Made by a program: the position numbers and the translations under genes. 64,000 nt of DNA from Hyalomma asiaticum (Eukaryota; Arthropoda; Arachnida; Ixodida; Ixodidae), in NCBI GenBank assembly GCA_013339685.2, contig CM023482.1:140486115-140550114 (forward strand), given 5' to 3'. Each line of letters opens with the position of its first letter. Position 1 is the first letter of the stretch. Below the pieces are notes generated by a model. The model saw nothing but the letters and a program-made list of their open reading frames with translations. It was not told the DNA's origin and did no database searches. Shown here piece by piece: positions 12,650 through 28,799 of the stretch.

Positions 12650-13040
12650 GCTTTATTGCACACATCTAGAAGTAATACACAGAAACGGGCCTGTCAAACA
12701 CTCCGAAGGCTTGAGTGACTAAGCCCGGCAGTGTCGGTTACAGCGATGTGGTTACATAATATTCAGCCAAATTTTTGAAAGCACGGACGAATTTGAAAGG
12801 AATTCTTGTTCACATGTAATAACAACAAAGAAAAGAAGAGACGAAGAATGATTATAAATTACAAATAAGCCATAACAAACAATTTTATAAGTCTAATAAT
12901 AATAGTAATAATAATAACAATGCAAAATATTACGCGCAAGCAGTGTGTTCACAGGACATTCCATAGTGAGAGCGTTAAACTTCGCAGCACAAGTTCCTTA
13001 ACGTGTGCCTGAATGCAGCACACAGGCTTTTTAGCTTTTT
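12650..13040 (-). mobile_element. probable LINE 3' end remnant
   Basis: On the minus strand the segment ends with AATAAAGC followed by (ATT)n, the layout of a non-LTR element 3' terminus. No coding part is recognisable, so the upstream limit is uncertain. Confidence 0.4.
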
Positions 13041-13147
13041 GACCCCATAAGGATATGGCAGCCGTGCCTCGGAATCGAAGTCGCGTCCTCGATATTGCCA
13101 TCGCGACGCCTCAGCTGCAAAGCTAGCACTTTTAATGAGGGACATGA

Positions 13148-13172
13148 AGAGAGAGAGAGAGAGAGAGAGAGA
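13148..13172. repeat. (GA)n microsatellite
   Basis: A short uninterrupted GA run. Confidence 0.9.
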
Positions 13173-16159
<2,987 letters not shown>

Positions 16160-16207
16160 CCAGGTAAAACCAGGTAAAATGGTATTAAACCAGGTAAAAA
16201 GGGTATT
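16160..16207. repeat. short imperfect tandem repeat, unit near 'accaggtaaaa'
   Basis: Three near copies of 'ccaggtaaaa' separated by short A/T/G spacers. Confidence 0.7.
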
Positions 16208-18435
16208 GAATCCTGCTAAATACATTTAGGATCTTGATAACAAGGAGGTATCCTACTTCTGCAGGATATCCAATTATGCAATCATGATGTTGCCGTTGTG
16301 CCAATACAAGCTGTGGAATTCAGCTCGTTTTTCTGGATGTTGTTTTAATTAAATCGGAAAAGCTCTCAACTAAGCATTTTTGTGGCAGTACTTGGACAGG
16401 CCGTCTTAAAAAACTAGGAGAAGAAAATTATCCATGATAGCCAACATCACTGCTTTTTTATACATATCAACATTTCTCTCGTTGACAAGACAAGAGCGGA
16501 GTTGACAAAAGTGGAGGACTGGCACAAGTTCAGGGAGAAATGAATGAATCTGTGCAGCGCGGTCTATCGCGAAACGCTGAAGTGCGGGTGTATCATCGTA
16601 TTACAACTAATGTCAATGCGGTTTTACTGCGCAAATATTGAGAGAATTTGTGCAGAAACTCTCTACATGAGAATTATCTCATATTGCATAATCATTACCA
16701 GGAATTACATCACTTTACCGACATATCAGAAAGCCAGCCAAGATTATCTATCAATGATCACTCCTATCTGAAATAAGCCAATTATTAGCTGGTGCTACCG
16801 CAAAGATTTACGGAACTCTGGAAAACTTTTAGCCGTAAATGGCCATCACTTTCCGATATTAGCCGCCACTAACCAATGCTCGCCGGCGCTATTCATCATT
16901 TAGTCGCTATTAGCCAGCAATGGTAAACATTTGTCATCGTTTAGTCAGCTGTCCCGCCTACATTAAGCATCATTAAGAAGTGCGACCACTGCTGCTCATA
17001 TGCGAGTAAACGCGGTAGGTCAGGCACTGCAAACGCGCGAGTCAATATGGTATGCTAAGGGAGCTATCCTTGTTTGCCGCTTTGCATACTATCCAGGATC
17101 GGTCTACTTACTGTAATGTGTAATCTGTTACGCTACAAACGGACGGCCGGACTCGTATAGTTTTCCGAGGGTAGCAGCCCTAAAATGCTCGAGTTAAAAT
17201 TCATGGAGTCACCGCCTGTAAAGCGAGTTAATCTGTTAGACAGACATGTACGGGGAAGAAGGTACTTTAAGATAACCAAGGGATAGGTTCATTTACATAA
17301 GACGCTGCATTACACGCGGATGAATGGACGCACGATATTTTGATGGTATTAGCTTCAGGATGCGTGCAAATTAAACGCTGGACGCTAATAATCAGACCAT
17401 AATCAGGTGGTTTTGACGGTGCGCCGCACTTCTAAGACAATTACATGACTGAATTTGCCTCGATGCATTACGACGGTAACTCGTGGATTAGAATTTACGC
17501 ACTCGACCGTGTTAATATGCACGGAGGCACATAAAATAAACATAACCGATCTTCGCTAATAGTGGCACAATGTAAGCGTCGGGTCAATGGCCGCGCTGCC
17601 TTCCTCCGCAGAAAGTAAAGTTGATCGAGAGAGAAAAAAAATCGCTCCATGCTCTCAAAGTTCCAGAATTAAAAAAAATAGTAAATCCTGCCTGAAAAAG
17701 AGCTTGTGCTTCGTCTAACCAAAAGGTAAACAGATGTATTGCATCTTTCAATATATCATTTTTTTTTACTGGTCAGCAACCTCGACTCTACATTTGGTGG
17801 CGTCGAGGACCTGCCTTGCTCGGTAAGACTCAGTGGCGCATGTTTCTATTGTAAGTGGGAGAGGAACGTAAATTAAACGTGTTTCAACACCTAAAAGGGT
17901 ACTGTGGCAACACTAAGCGATCGCGCCGTTTAGGTTGAAAGACCTCACACGAAGTGCTCTGCCGGCGAACTATCGCTGAAAGAGCCCTCATTGAGTGCTG
18001 TTGTCAACAAAGCAACCACTGTTGCCACACAAAGCGGCACGAATTCCCTCTTTAAACCAATGTAATTTAATCCTGGCGTTCATTTTGCAATTTTCTAGCA
18101 GCAGCACCTTCTTTTTCTGTTCTTTCACGTTTGGACCAATGTTCGGGAATTCGCTGAAGCGAATTGCCGTCATTAGCAGGACAACAGTCGCGCACACTGC
18201 CATGCAAATGAGTCACCCTCTGAAAATGACGCTGCATTAAGCCAGCGAGCGTAGAGTGCAGCGTTTCGCAACACTGGTTGGGGCGGTTCTTGTTTATATT
18301 TGCGATGCTCCCATCGTTAAATTCACGAATCATATAGAATACACGTGGTGTAACGAATACAGCTGCCTGATTTCGAATAGTTTGCAAATATCTTCAAATT
18401 GGAAAATAAAACAGTTTGGGAAAAAATTATCGAGG
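16208..18435. other. AT-rich, no gene recognised
   Basis: No coding signature. 16780-16960 contains a cluster of degenerate 'ttagcc/ttagtc' motifs, described as a finding. The rest looks unique. Confidence 0.5.
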
Positions 18436-18836
18436 CAGTATAAAAAATATTCAGTCAAACCTTTCAGAATATCTCTCACAACCAGTCAATTCACTGTCTA
18501 CGATTTCCTTTACTCAGCAACTATGTCACACCCGCCAAACCAACTTCCACCAGACATCATTATGAGTTGAAGATAACTCATCCTAATCACCGAAGAAACT
18601 CCTATAAATACAGTTCTTTTGTCCGCACTATTAAATTATGGAATGCGTTGCCCGGCCATGTTAAATCGTTATCACGTGTTGAACTCATTTTGTACATTAA
18701 TAACCACTGATCTTCATGCTCTGTACATTTTTCGTTGTATTGTTGTATTACAATTTTTATTGTATTCTGTACCCACCCCTGCGACAGCCTATCAAGGCTG
18801 CAGTATGTTAAAATAATAAAAAAACATTCTGCCTGT
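18436..18836 (+). mobile_element. LINE 3' end: C-terminus of ORF2 plus 3' UTR
   Basis: The frame ending in TGA at 18710 encodes a peptide containing 'SFVRTIKLWNALPGHV', typical of the end of ORF2 of Jockey/CR1-type non-LTR retrotransposons (arginine-rich stretch, then W-N-x-L-P, then a short tail). A 3' UTR with 'gtacccacccctgc' follows, then a palindrome-like 'agcctatcaaggct' and an A-rich tail ('aataataaaaaaa') near 18815-18830. It is heavily 5'-truncated; the reverse transcriptase core is missing. Superfamily placement is from motif memory. Confidence 0.7.
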
Positions 18837-19586
18837 AACTAAATTATTAGAAATAACAAAACGGCTTTCATTTAACTTATTCACAATGACAGTGAAGTTA
18901 ATCACGTTAGGTAACATGAACAGGCATTTTGTAAGCTGACGTAGAAGAATGTGGTCCCGCAACGCAGTACACACATTTTGAAGAATTCTATCATAACGTG
19001 ATCGAGTAAACCTAAAGCGCATCAGCTATTTATCAAAACGGAAACCCGTATTCTGCTTAATAACAGACACGTTTATAGGGATTACGATTTAGAATAAGTT
19101 TTCTACTGGGCTCGCGATCCCAAACTTGATGCGCTGTGCAAAGACAGGGGATATCCTGAAGCTCAATCATTCAGAACAATCACAAATGTAAGTAATCTGC
19201 ATCAAGGCCAAATTCAAAGTAATAACGGTACAGTAAATCACATGATTAAACACATGATTACAAGCCTTTCTGTAGCCTTTCTGTACGTCAAGTGTGCCCA
19301 TGAGAATAAATATAAGAAATGGTTCTTTTCTACGTGCACACTGAAGTTCGCCTATCACTATAAGATATTTGTGTCACCTTGGCGTAAAAACCTGATTTGG
19401 TCTAAAAACGAATATGCTCAGGTTTATCTTTAATTGATAGTCCACCAATTAATGACGCCAATATGCGCAGTATGTTAGCATTTCTTTTTAAACTATCGCA
19501 TTTTTGCTCCCGTTGCTGCGTTGAGCGTCGTCCTTCGGCGATCGCCGTACCCGAGTGAGCCAGGACAGCGAAAGATGTCCTACGTC
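18837..19586. other. unique-looking AT-rich spacer
   Basis: No feature recognised. Confidence 0.5.
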
Positions 19587-19600
19587 TTGTACCTGGAGCC

Positions 19601-19837
19601 GCCCCGCCACGGTGGTCTAGTGGCTATGGTACTCAGCTGCTGATCCAAAGGTCGCGGGATCGAATCCAGGCCGCGGCGGCTGCATTTCGATGGAGGCGAA
19701 ATGTTGAGGCCCGTGTGCTGTGCGATGTCAGTGCACGTTAAAGAACCCCAGGTGGTCGAAATTTCCGGAGCCCTCCACTGCGGCGTCTCTCATAATCAGA
19801 GCTGGTTTTGGGACGTTAAACCCCACAAATCAATCAA
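19601..19837 (+). mobile_element. Ruka-like SINE, full length, with perfect 14-bp target-site duplication
   Basis: Complete copy: tRNA-like head 'ccacggtggtctagtggcta', B-box-like 'gggatcgaatcc', conserved body with 'tgcacgttaaagaacccc' and 'tctctcataatcag', and a (CAAT)n tail. It is flanked by identical 'ttgtacctggagcc' at 19587-19600 and 19838-19851. The perfect duplication and near-consensus body make it the youngest-looking insertion in the window and a good reference for the family. Confidence 0.95.
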
Positions 19838-22800
19838 TTGTACCTGGAGCCACGTGACTCACTTCCTTTGAGGAGGCTGGCTGGATTGCGCATTGGTATC
19901 CTGAACTTTATTTTATTATTTTTTTTGTAGAACTACCTGATTTTTGGTCAGGGCCTCTGTTTCGGTGTGTGCCACAAGATTTGGTTTTGCCATGCCATGG
20001 TGGTCTAGTGGCTATAGCCGTAAGCTGCTGATTTGAAGGTTGCGCAATGCAATCCCGGTCGCGGAGGCTCCATTTCGGTGGAGGCGAAATGTTGAGGCCC
20101 GTGTGTTGTGGGATGTCACACCACGTTAAAAACTCCGGGTGACCAAAATCTTCTTTACGGCGTCTCTCATAATCATGTCGTGGTTTTGGGACATAATACC
20201 CCAGAAACTAATCAATCAAGTATGGTTCTACATTCTACTGTGGAGGTGTCTAGGCAGCTTTCTTAGAACAGCCTTCCTAGAGTCAGGAAGGCCAAGAAGT
20301 TCGCGCCGCGAGAACAGAAGCTCATCGGTCCTTTCTCGACAACGAGCAACGAATCCGGTGTGATTGCCCCGTCGGTGGGGGTCACAGAGGTAAATGTGCG
20401 GGAATGAGAACAAACGTGCCTTCCACAAATCGTTCTGCTTGCAATATCGCCGCATAAAACTACCTGCTCACAGCTGCGCTCACATTTCGCCTTAAGAGGT
20501 ATCGTGATTGTCGGTAATATTTTGCGCCACCATTTCTAACATTATTTATTTTTGTCTGCAGTGTTTCGTATGTCTATAAAACAGGAAATACACCATATTT
20601 CTTTCCTGTGGTGAGAAATATCGTGATCATGGTTGGTTCACGTTCGCTGTAGCGCAAAGCAAGTAAGGGGGATCCCTCAAGGGCGTCTTCACTCACCACA
20701 GCTAATAACTGACGAGTTAGAGAAGGTGTATTTGGTCAAAGAGGGCGCCACGTAACTCTTTCCTGTGGCAACATTACTCTGAAATAAAAGGACGCGATCA
20801 AGATAGACTCCGATCAAAAAGTTGGAGAGAGAGAGAGAGAGAGGAGAGAGAAAGAAAAACAAGGAAGACGCCGTAGCGCGTCGATTTCGAGAGCTTTCAA
20901 TTGTTTGCTCTGCGAGCGGCTCTGTGGGCGGCTTGTCACAGGCACAATGCCGGTGGTTTCCCTCCAAACTCAAGTGGGACACCTTTTTTTCTATATTCAC
21001 TTTTTTATTCCTTCTCTATTTGGCTCGCTGCGGCCCACGTTTTCTCGTTCCCAAGGCGACTGTAACGAGATTACACTCCACTGGCTCCCTCTCCGGTGTT
21101 GGTTGAATTGTGAAGGACGTGAGCAAGCTTAAAGGCGACGCAGTTAAGTAGAGAACAGAGCCCCCCTCCCCCAAGAAAAAAAATAAAGAAAAGGAAACCG
21201 TAGTTCTGAAGGAAATTGACGAGGATTTGAAAAGTAAAAAAAAAATGAAACGAGCTGTTGCGAATCGGCAAGACCGCGGGACTTTCTGGTGTGCCACAGT
21301 GGCATCAGAGCTCCTTTAGGGTCAAATCGAATCTATAGCTTCCTTCTAGTTCCCGGGGACACAAACGGAAAGAAAGCCAGGAATCCCCACGTCGCTGTGC
21401 CGTGGAAACAGGAAATGATGAGAAGAAAAAGAAAAAAAAAGAAAGCAAGAGTGAAAGAAAGGTAATGCTCTTTAAACAAGTCTCGTGGTGACCGCAAGAG
21501 GCCTACCGGAGAAACAACACATTCCTTGCCTTGTCAAGAAACGGGATAGTAGCTAAGCAAAGAATTTTCTTGTGTCTGTTTTCGTAAACGAGGCGCCTGA
21601 GGAATGAAGTGGTGAAACAGTGAGCCTTGGCACATTCTGGTGTTTAGGTAGAGCAAAAGTAAACCTATAGCCGGCAGCACTACGTGGCCTGCGCTACGCC
21701 TGAAGAAATCATCCATAAACGACAGGACCCCAGGAGAAGAAGGGTAATTGAACTGTTTATTGAATTGAAGTCAGGGCAAACAAGTTTTGCTGCCCAGCCA
21801 TGACTGTTTATTGCTATTCGTAAAAGAAGGGCTTTAGAGCCAAAGTCGACCTTCTCTACAGCAAGTAGATTAATCGAGAACCTGCACCGTACAGCTAGCC
21901 ACAAGAACGAAAGCTGAGCAGCGGGGTTTACAACTAATGTAATTACTGAACAATGATTTCCACAGCGCATTGCGGACCAAAATACTTTTGACAGGAGTAT
22001 TTTAACTCTAGTGCTCAGGGCTGACTGAAAACGTTGTGCCTGGGACACGGAAATAGACATGACCGCCTATAGCAAAGGCCATCGGGGATTCACGGCAACG
22101 ACGCCTGACTAGGAGTGCCAGCCGTGGTTAGTTATTTGGCTGTGTTTTTTTTTTTGCCAGATATATAGCTCGTTTCCCCCTAGTACTGCCAAAATTGGAC
22201 GTGACTGGAAAGGTATTACATGGGCTCTAAAGGAAAAAATACTGTGTTGAAAACAGTTTGTAAGGGACGCAGCGCTCCTCGCCCTTATCTTCAGTCTATA
22301 CAGTGGCATGGAAGACGTTCTTGTTGTGTATTAATCCCCAACCATCAACCTCTTGATCGTGGATTAGCATATGTAATCCGCTCATACCGTGACATGTTTG
22401 ATATATAACTCCAAGTATTCTTTTGTTTCAGATCCGAACGCCTGCGTTCGAAAAGTGAAAATATAGTTTTTGTTTACTTCATAAGATCATAGGGGTGACT
22501 GCTTGACATCATTACTGCTGGCGAACTTCGAGAAGTCCCATCATGCGGAGAAGTCTAGGCACATATTCATATTCCCAGGCTCAATTATTCATGGCTATGT
22601 CACATTGGTAGGTACACCAGGTAAGGTGAAACCAAATCTTCGCTGGTCAACCACCTTCGCAACATGAGTTAAATTCCGTTTTCTCTTTTGAATAGCGGAG
22701 CTGCTTAAGGTCGAGGTTTATCCGTATGGAGCGGACATTAAGGGCACAGCTGTGGCGCAGAAAGGAAAAGTGGATAAACTCTAGCCCTTGACCCACAACC

Positions 22801-25800
22801 CACACTCCTAAATGTTAGTAGTGAACACGCGAAGGACAATATAGGAAGAAATAAAGAAAGAAAGAAAGAAAGAAGGAAGGAAGGAAGTAATAATGAAAAG
22901 TCTCGGATTGCGCAGGAGAGAAAAGCGGACCCACTCTTGTTCTTGACCCACTACCCACACTGCTGCATGGTAGTATTGAGCACAATAAAGAAAGCAAGAA
23001 ACAAAGAAAGAAAGAAAGGAAGATAGAAAAGTCTCAGGTTGTTCAGAAGAGAAAAGGAAACCCCCGCTTCCCTTCTACCCTCTACCTAGATCCTTGGCCA
23101 CCAGCCCATTTCTACATGATAGCGATAGTTTGAGAACCAACCCAAGTTGTTTGAAACAGCTCCCACTGTTTAACCATCGTTCGCGACGTTAAGCTAGTGA
23201 ACTTGCTTAATTTTATTTTCCATTTTAGATATAACTTTCGTTATAGTGACTTGTCTTATTTGACAGACGGGCGGGCGGGCTTCCCTGTTAGGTAGGCAGA
23301 GAAAAGATCACGCATTTTTAAATTTGCAGTTTCAACCGGAAGTCAAACTACACGCGGGTGTCACATTTTGGCTAAACAGATAAAGCACACAAAGCAGCTC
23401 TTGTTGGATAAAAGGAACAGTGTACTAGCTGCTGTCAACCACGTGACAACACTGGCTTTGCTACAAGCGTCCCCTGTGACGTTGCAGGTGTCGCACCTCA
23501 ACGGTTCACGAGACAAGGACGACTGAGAACTTTTCTTGGGGCATACGGTTACCATCGATGGTAGAGGTTACCTTAAGGGAACAACTAACACATTTAATTA
23601 TCACGTACCAAAATAACCCGTCGTGCGCCTAAATCACCACACCACGCCTTTTGTGTATTTGTGTAAGTTTGGTGTGCCGTTGTAAGTTCTTTTTGCGTGT
23701 AAGGCGGTATGCTACCTTATTTGGAATTATATTTACGTTTTCTATTCACAGAAGCGCGTACACAAAGTAGCCTTATCAGGAACGCCATAGCGCCTTCACG
23801 GTGGCATTCGCAGAACCATCGCACTAGCAGAACAATGCAGAGCGCTGTCCTCGCTCCGCCAACGAAGCGGTTCTGCGTAGGGTTGCGCCATTATAACTTG
23901 TTTTTCCTTCTCTTTTTCACTTTTCTCTTTTTTTTTACAGCCAGGCACGTCTACGTCTGTAAGGTCATTTACCTCAGCGCAACAGGAATGAAGATGGGAG
24001 GAAATTTTTTCCGCTAGGTGATAACGCCAGGTAAGAAGAGCGACCCTGCTCACTGCGTTTCTGCGCCTTGAAAGTTTGCGTGTTTGCTACCTTAGCGAAA
24101 CTAACAACGAATAGGTTGGTTGCTATAGTCAAAAGTGCACCATCACGAGCTAGTTTGAAAGAATGCTTATCTGTACTTGCCTGCGACGTGAAAAATTCAC
24201 CTGAATGAGGCAATATTAGTTCCACCAACGCTTGCGTACTAAGGCTCCAGCTATGAATCTATTTCTTCCATTTCGTTCATTGCGCACACACTTCTCATGC
24301 ACAGCATAGATGAGCACTTGCCTTCATTCCTATCGACATTGAAGCTTCAATGACACCTACTTTTTTGTTCTGATTAACCGTTCGTGTTCTTTCAGATAAC
24401 AGCAAGGTAGTGGCAGCTCGTATTCCGCAAAATATGGACAAAGTTTAAACACCTACGTTGACAGTTTTCTTAGAATTTGTGCAGCGTTGTGCTTGTGATC
24501 GACGGCAAAGGAAAAGTATTCAATTTGATTTCACGGCGCTTTAAAGTCGGACAGTATGCCTTCCGGTTCGTCACCGTGAAAGAGAGAACTAACCGCAAGG
24601 ATAAAACGAATGCGAAAACGTCTGATCGACTGCGGTAAGCCAATATCTCTTTATGCCCGGTAGTGCACTTTTCTTTGTATTTTGTTTCCTTGATTCGATC
24701 TGTGGTGGTGTCATATGTCATGGTCGTTCGAAGAGAAAAGCGACGCCCCCGATAGAAGGACTCAATAATGCCCAAGACAATGTGCTTTTGTGTGTGTACG
24801 TATCGCTGAGTAGGAACGGGGCGCAATTTGTTCTTGCCCCTAAGGAGAACGCCCGGACAACTTTATCACATTTCCGTTTCCGCTTTCACGCTGGGCATAA
24901 ATTGTACCTCCTATTCCCGATACGGAAATGCACGCTTGGCATTCGAGTTAGGCGCCACTAGGTCGAGATTGAAAGAGAAGTCTTTGTGGGCCTATGACGT
25001 CTCCATAAATGGTATGCGTGCTTTATTGGCAGGTTTCTCTTTTTGCTCACGCCCTTGTCCCGCATATATATTCACTAATATTTGTAAATGACGCAATATG
25101 TCCCTCTGTACCTGCCTTTTTTATTGTATCATGAAAGTTGGAGGATGAAATATACCGGCGGGTTATAGAATATTTGAGCACTCTTGTTTTTGAACATGAA
25201 AAGGAGAGAGACCACATGCATAACGACATCACTGAAGATCAAATGAAAGCTTCCTGGCAAATCGAGTAATTATTGTGCAGTGTGAGTGAGGAAAATGGTA
25301 ATGAAAGGCGATGACTATCCTAAATGTGTGGGCGTGTCCACAGGGCCTAATGTCTGAAGAATAGCAGCATCGCTAGCGAATTACATGGTATTAATTGCAC
25401 TGTAATTTTAACGTACATCGCTTTGGTGGCTAAGCTAAAGAAAAAAATACACGCAGACGTATGGCAGAAAATCTCGCTATATGCCTGCTATGTATGTCTG
25501 ATACCTCAATTACTATGGTCCTACATAAAACGCCACATTCATGCCCAGTAGAGTGGTCTGTTATAGGGGACGGCCAGGAAATTCTGGTCACTAGGCCAGT
25601 TGCTGCCGTTGGTTATCTTTCAGTTCCGAACTCGCATCTCTTGTCTGTAACGACGGCTTGCACAAATGCAGAATAGGCTTAAACATATGTGCGCCACAAA
25701 TATCAGTCGTGTATAACCACTCTCAGTTCGCTAAGTGAACTATAATACCGTAAAGTGATGGCCCACCGTGCCTTCGCCGATTTAACTTGGTTGTGTTGGT

Positions 25801-25995
25801 ACCATGCAGTTCCGTTGCCATTTTTCATAAACATATAGTCTCAGCAACAGTGGGCACGATATCCGGCTCTCTTTTCTGCAGGCAACAGCTCGACGCGTAA
25901 TCTTCAACCCTGTGTAGCCATCATAAAGAGCAATAGAACCGGTGATTTTTATGGGCGAAGCTCCTTAGGGTGTGGGTCGTTCCCTCCTCTGTATA

Positions 25996-26060
<65 letters not shown>

Positions 26061-28719
26061 TGTATGCATGTAGCCACCTCGCGCCGCCGGGAGGCTCGCG
26101 CTCGCCCTCGGCGCGTGCCTCCCGGCGCGCGAGCTCTCTCACTCTTCCATCTGCTGTCTTGTGAGAGAGAGAGAGAGAGAGAGACAGAGAGAGCGAAAGG
26201 CGCGCGTTGACTATGGGAACGCTCTTTCTTCGATGAACGCTCTACCAGCTCGCAAAGAAGGAGAACGCGCCCTCACCCGCGAGAGACAACGTTGGCGCAG
26301 GCAGCGTCTTCTAGCGAGTTTCTTGATTGAAAAATACCGACTGCTCGCGCTGGAGAACTGTTCATCGGCCACCCATACATATATATATAGGCACTGGATC
26401 TTGACTTGCAATGAAGTGCCGGTGGGAGATTTCACTTGTGCATAGTTGAACCATAAGGATTCGTAGCGTGTGCGTTAACTAAATTAATACGGAACTCGGC
26501 ACGATCTACGATGAACCTCCGTTGCTTCGCCCACTCATCATCATTCACTCCGTGGATATGATGTGAATTTTTTTTACTTTTGTGTTTCTTCCTGATCGTG
26601 TATTCGGTTGGTCTCTCTGGTCCCCTGGCCAGGAGCTGGCAGATGCGGGGACAGTTCGCAATCGCGCCAGGAGACTTCTGCGACCAAAGGCTGCCGGGAT
26701 TTCGGATTTGCCACTTGCGGCACCACGGCGCGGCCAGCGTGGGCAGCCACCGTGTAAACACTCGGTGGCTTCTCACGCTAACCTTGGGATGCGTGCTTAA
26801 CTCACATAGTAAAAGTTGATTCAGAGGCCTCTACTGTGGCGTTCCATGTAGTCCACTCTAATGTTCAGGTGTATTAAGAGCCGTAATTCAATTGATCTCC
26901 CGTTTTATGTCTGTTTTCGTAGCTACATTTGAGAACGCTTTTCCGAAGATTTCTCCATACATTCGCGTGCGTCTCCTTGTGAGCGAGAACATGAAGTTCG
27001 CACTTCAAATCGACAGTTGCCTTGTGCGATGTCGACGTGCCATTTATATTTCTCACATTTGTGGACGTACAGCGTTGCCTCTTTTATAACCTGAAGCTTC
27101 GAGAGTTTAGTTTGCTTCGCAACGCCGTACTGATTGCGCTATAAGGCAAGCAAAATTTGTGCACGAAATTTTGCCTAAGCTCACGCAATTCCTGCCATAA
27201 AGAGGAAAATACGAGCGTGCGCGTATTGCATAAATACAAAAAGACAAGTAGAGTACTCATCGTAGCCAGCCTTAATAATCGCCATAATATTGCTCATAAA
27301 AGGGACGTCGAACAAATCTTAGCCAACCGTATCAAATGCGCACGAATCGCGAGTCTCGTAAAGTTTTATTTCCCTGTTTTTATGAGCACCGAGTCTCGGA
27401 AGAAAGCCATTTTTTTCCCTGTGGTGCTGTTTTTCTTTTCCCGGCAGTGCTCGCAAAGCTTGAGGATAAGCAAAGCAAGGACGTTGAACGAGAGCAGGCT
27501 TCCCGTACGCTATATACTGAATAGATATCTCCTATCATCTATATGAATACGCAGTCGGGCGTGGAGGAGTCTTCGAGAAGCGGGACTACGTTGCTGTCGA
27601 GTTCCACAATGAGCACAGTTTGCTTTTCATTTTTGCCTTAACGGTTGTTTAAAAACATGCGAGCTATCAGATTTTACATTTAAAGGCTGTTGCGATATTG
27701 CCTTTAAATGATTTTTGCTGCTTTGTGTATCTCTATCGTATCTCGAGTTGATCTGATTGGAGATTCATTGTTGTAGATTTATTCATTGTTGTATATCAGA
27801 AAAGAATGCGCGCGTACAAGTTAAAGCTTTTGCAGCCTTGTTTGTCTGTTTGATTTCTTAGAAACGAAGTGTTCATATAAGAAAGGAGCGAAAACAAAGG
27901 GCGACAGTTTCAGAAATGGCGACAGAATGAATAAGGAATGATCAAACGGTGCATAGCGACATGTAAAATACATACGCATACGTTAAAACGTCAGATTCGC
28001 TATTTAAAATTAATTAGCTTTTGTTTATATAACCTTTTCAAAATAGGCAAGATAGGCAGCACTGCCTTTCCGTCATTTGGGTGCACAAGAGTTGATCTTA
28101 TGCCATTGTGCACAGTAATATTTAGCCTGAAAACAGCTCGTATGATGAAACGATTCGTAGGAACACATACCTGCGCATCACAGCTGGCGATGTATTAGCA
28201 CAAATGGCCGAACAATCGGCAATTGCTCCTGCAAAAAGTTGATCGGTGAATTCGAACATGCGAACAAGGCAGATCGTATGTACTTGTAGTTTAAGCTCTG
28301 TGAATTTTCTAACATCATTCGCTAAAGACTGAGCACATATAGAAAATGTGCAGTCGATGTATATGTCATTCAGAAAAGATGAAGGGGAGGGGGGGGGGGG
28401 GGGAGGGATGTGCAGGTTATCTCTTGGAAGGGGCCTGATGTAAAGACATACGAGAATGGAGCGACGCCGTTCTTTTTTTTTTTTCTGGCGCTGCATTTTC
28501 GATTCACTGTCTGAGACTACCTGTTTTTCAAATTAACAATGTTGCAAGGTGATTATAATTAATATAAGTGAAAATAAAATATGCTAGAAAATATCAGAAG
28601 ATATACAAAAAAGATGCCTAACCATCTGATCCTTGAATGAAAATTATTTTACTTTAGTTTCAACATGCAATGACCTGCGGCTCATACCTGCTTTGGGTAT
28701 GTCGGTATGAGCCGCACGA

Positions 28720-28799
<80 letters not shown>
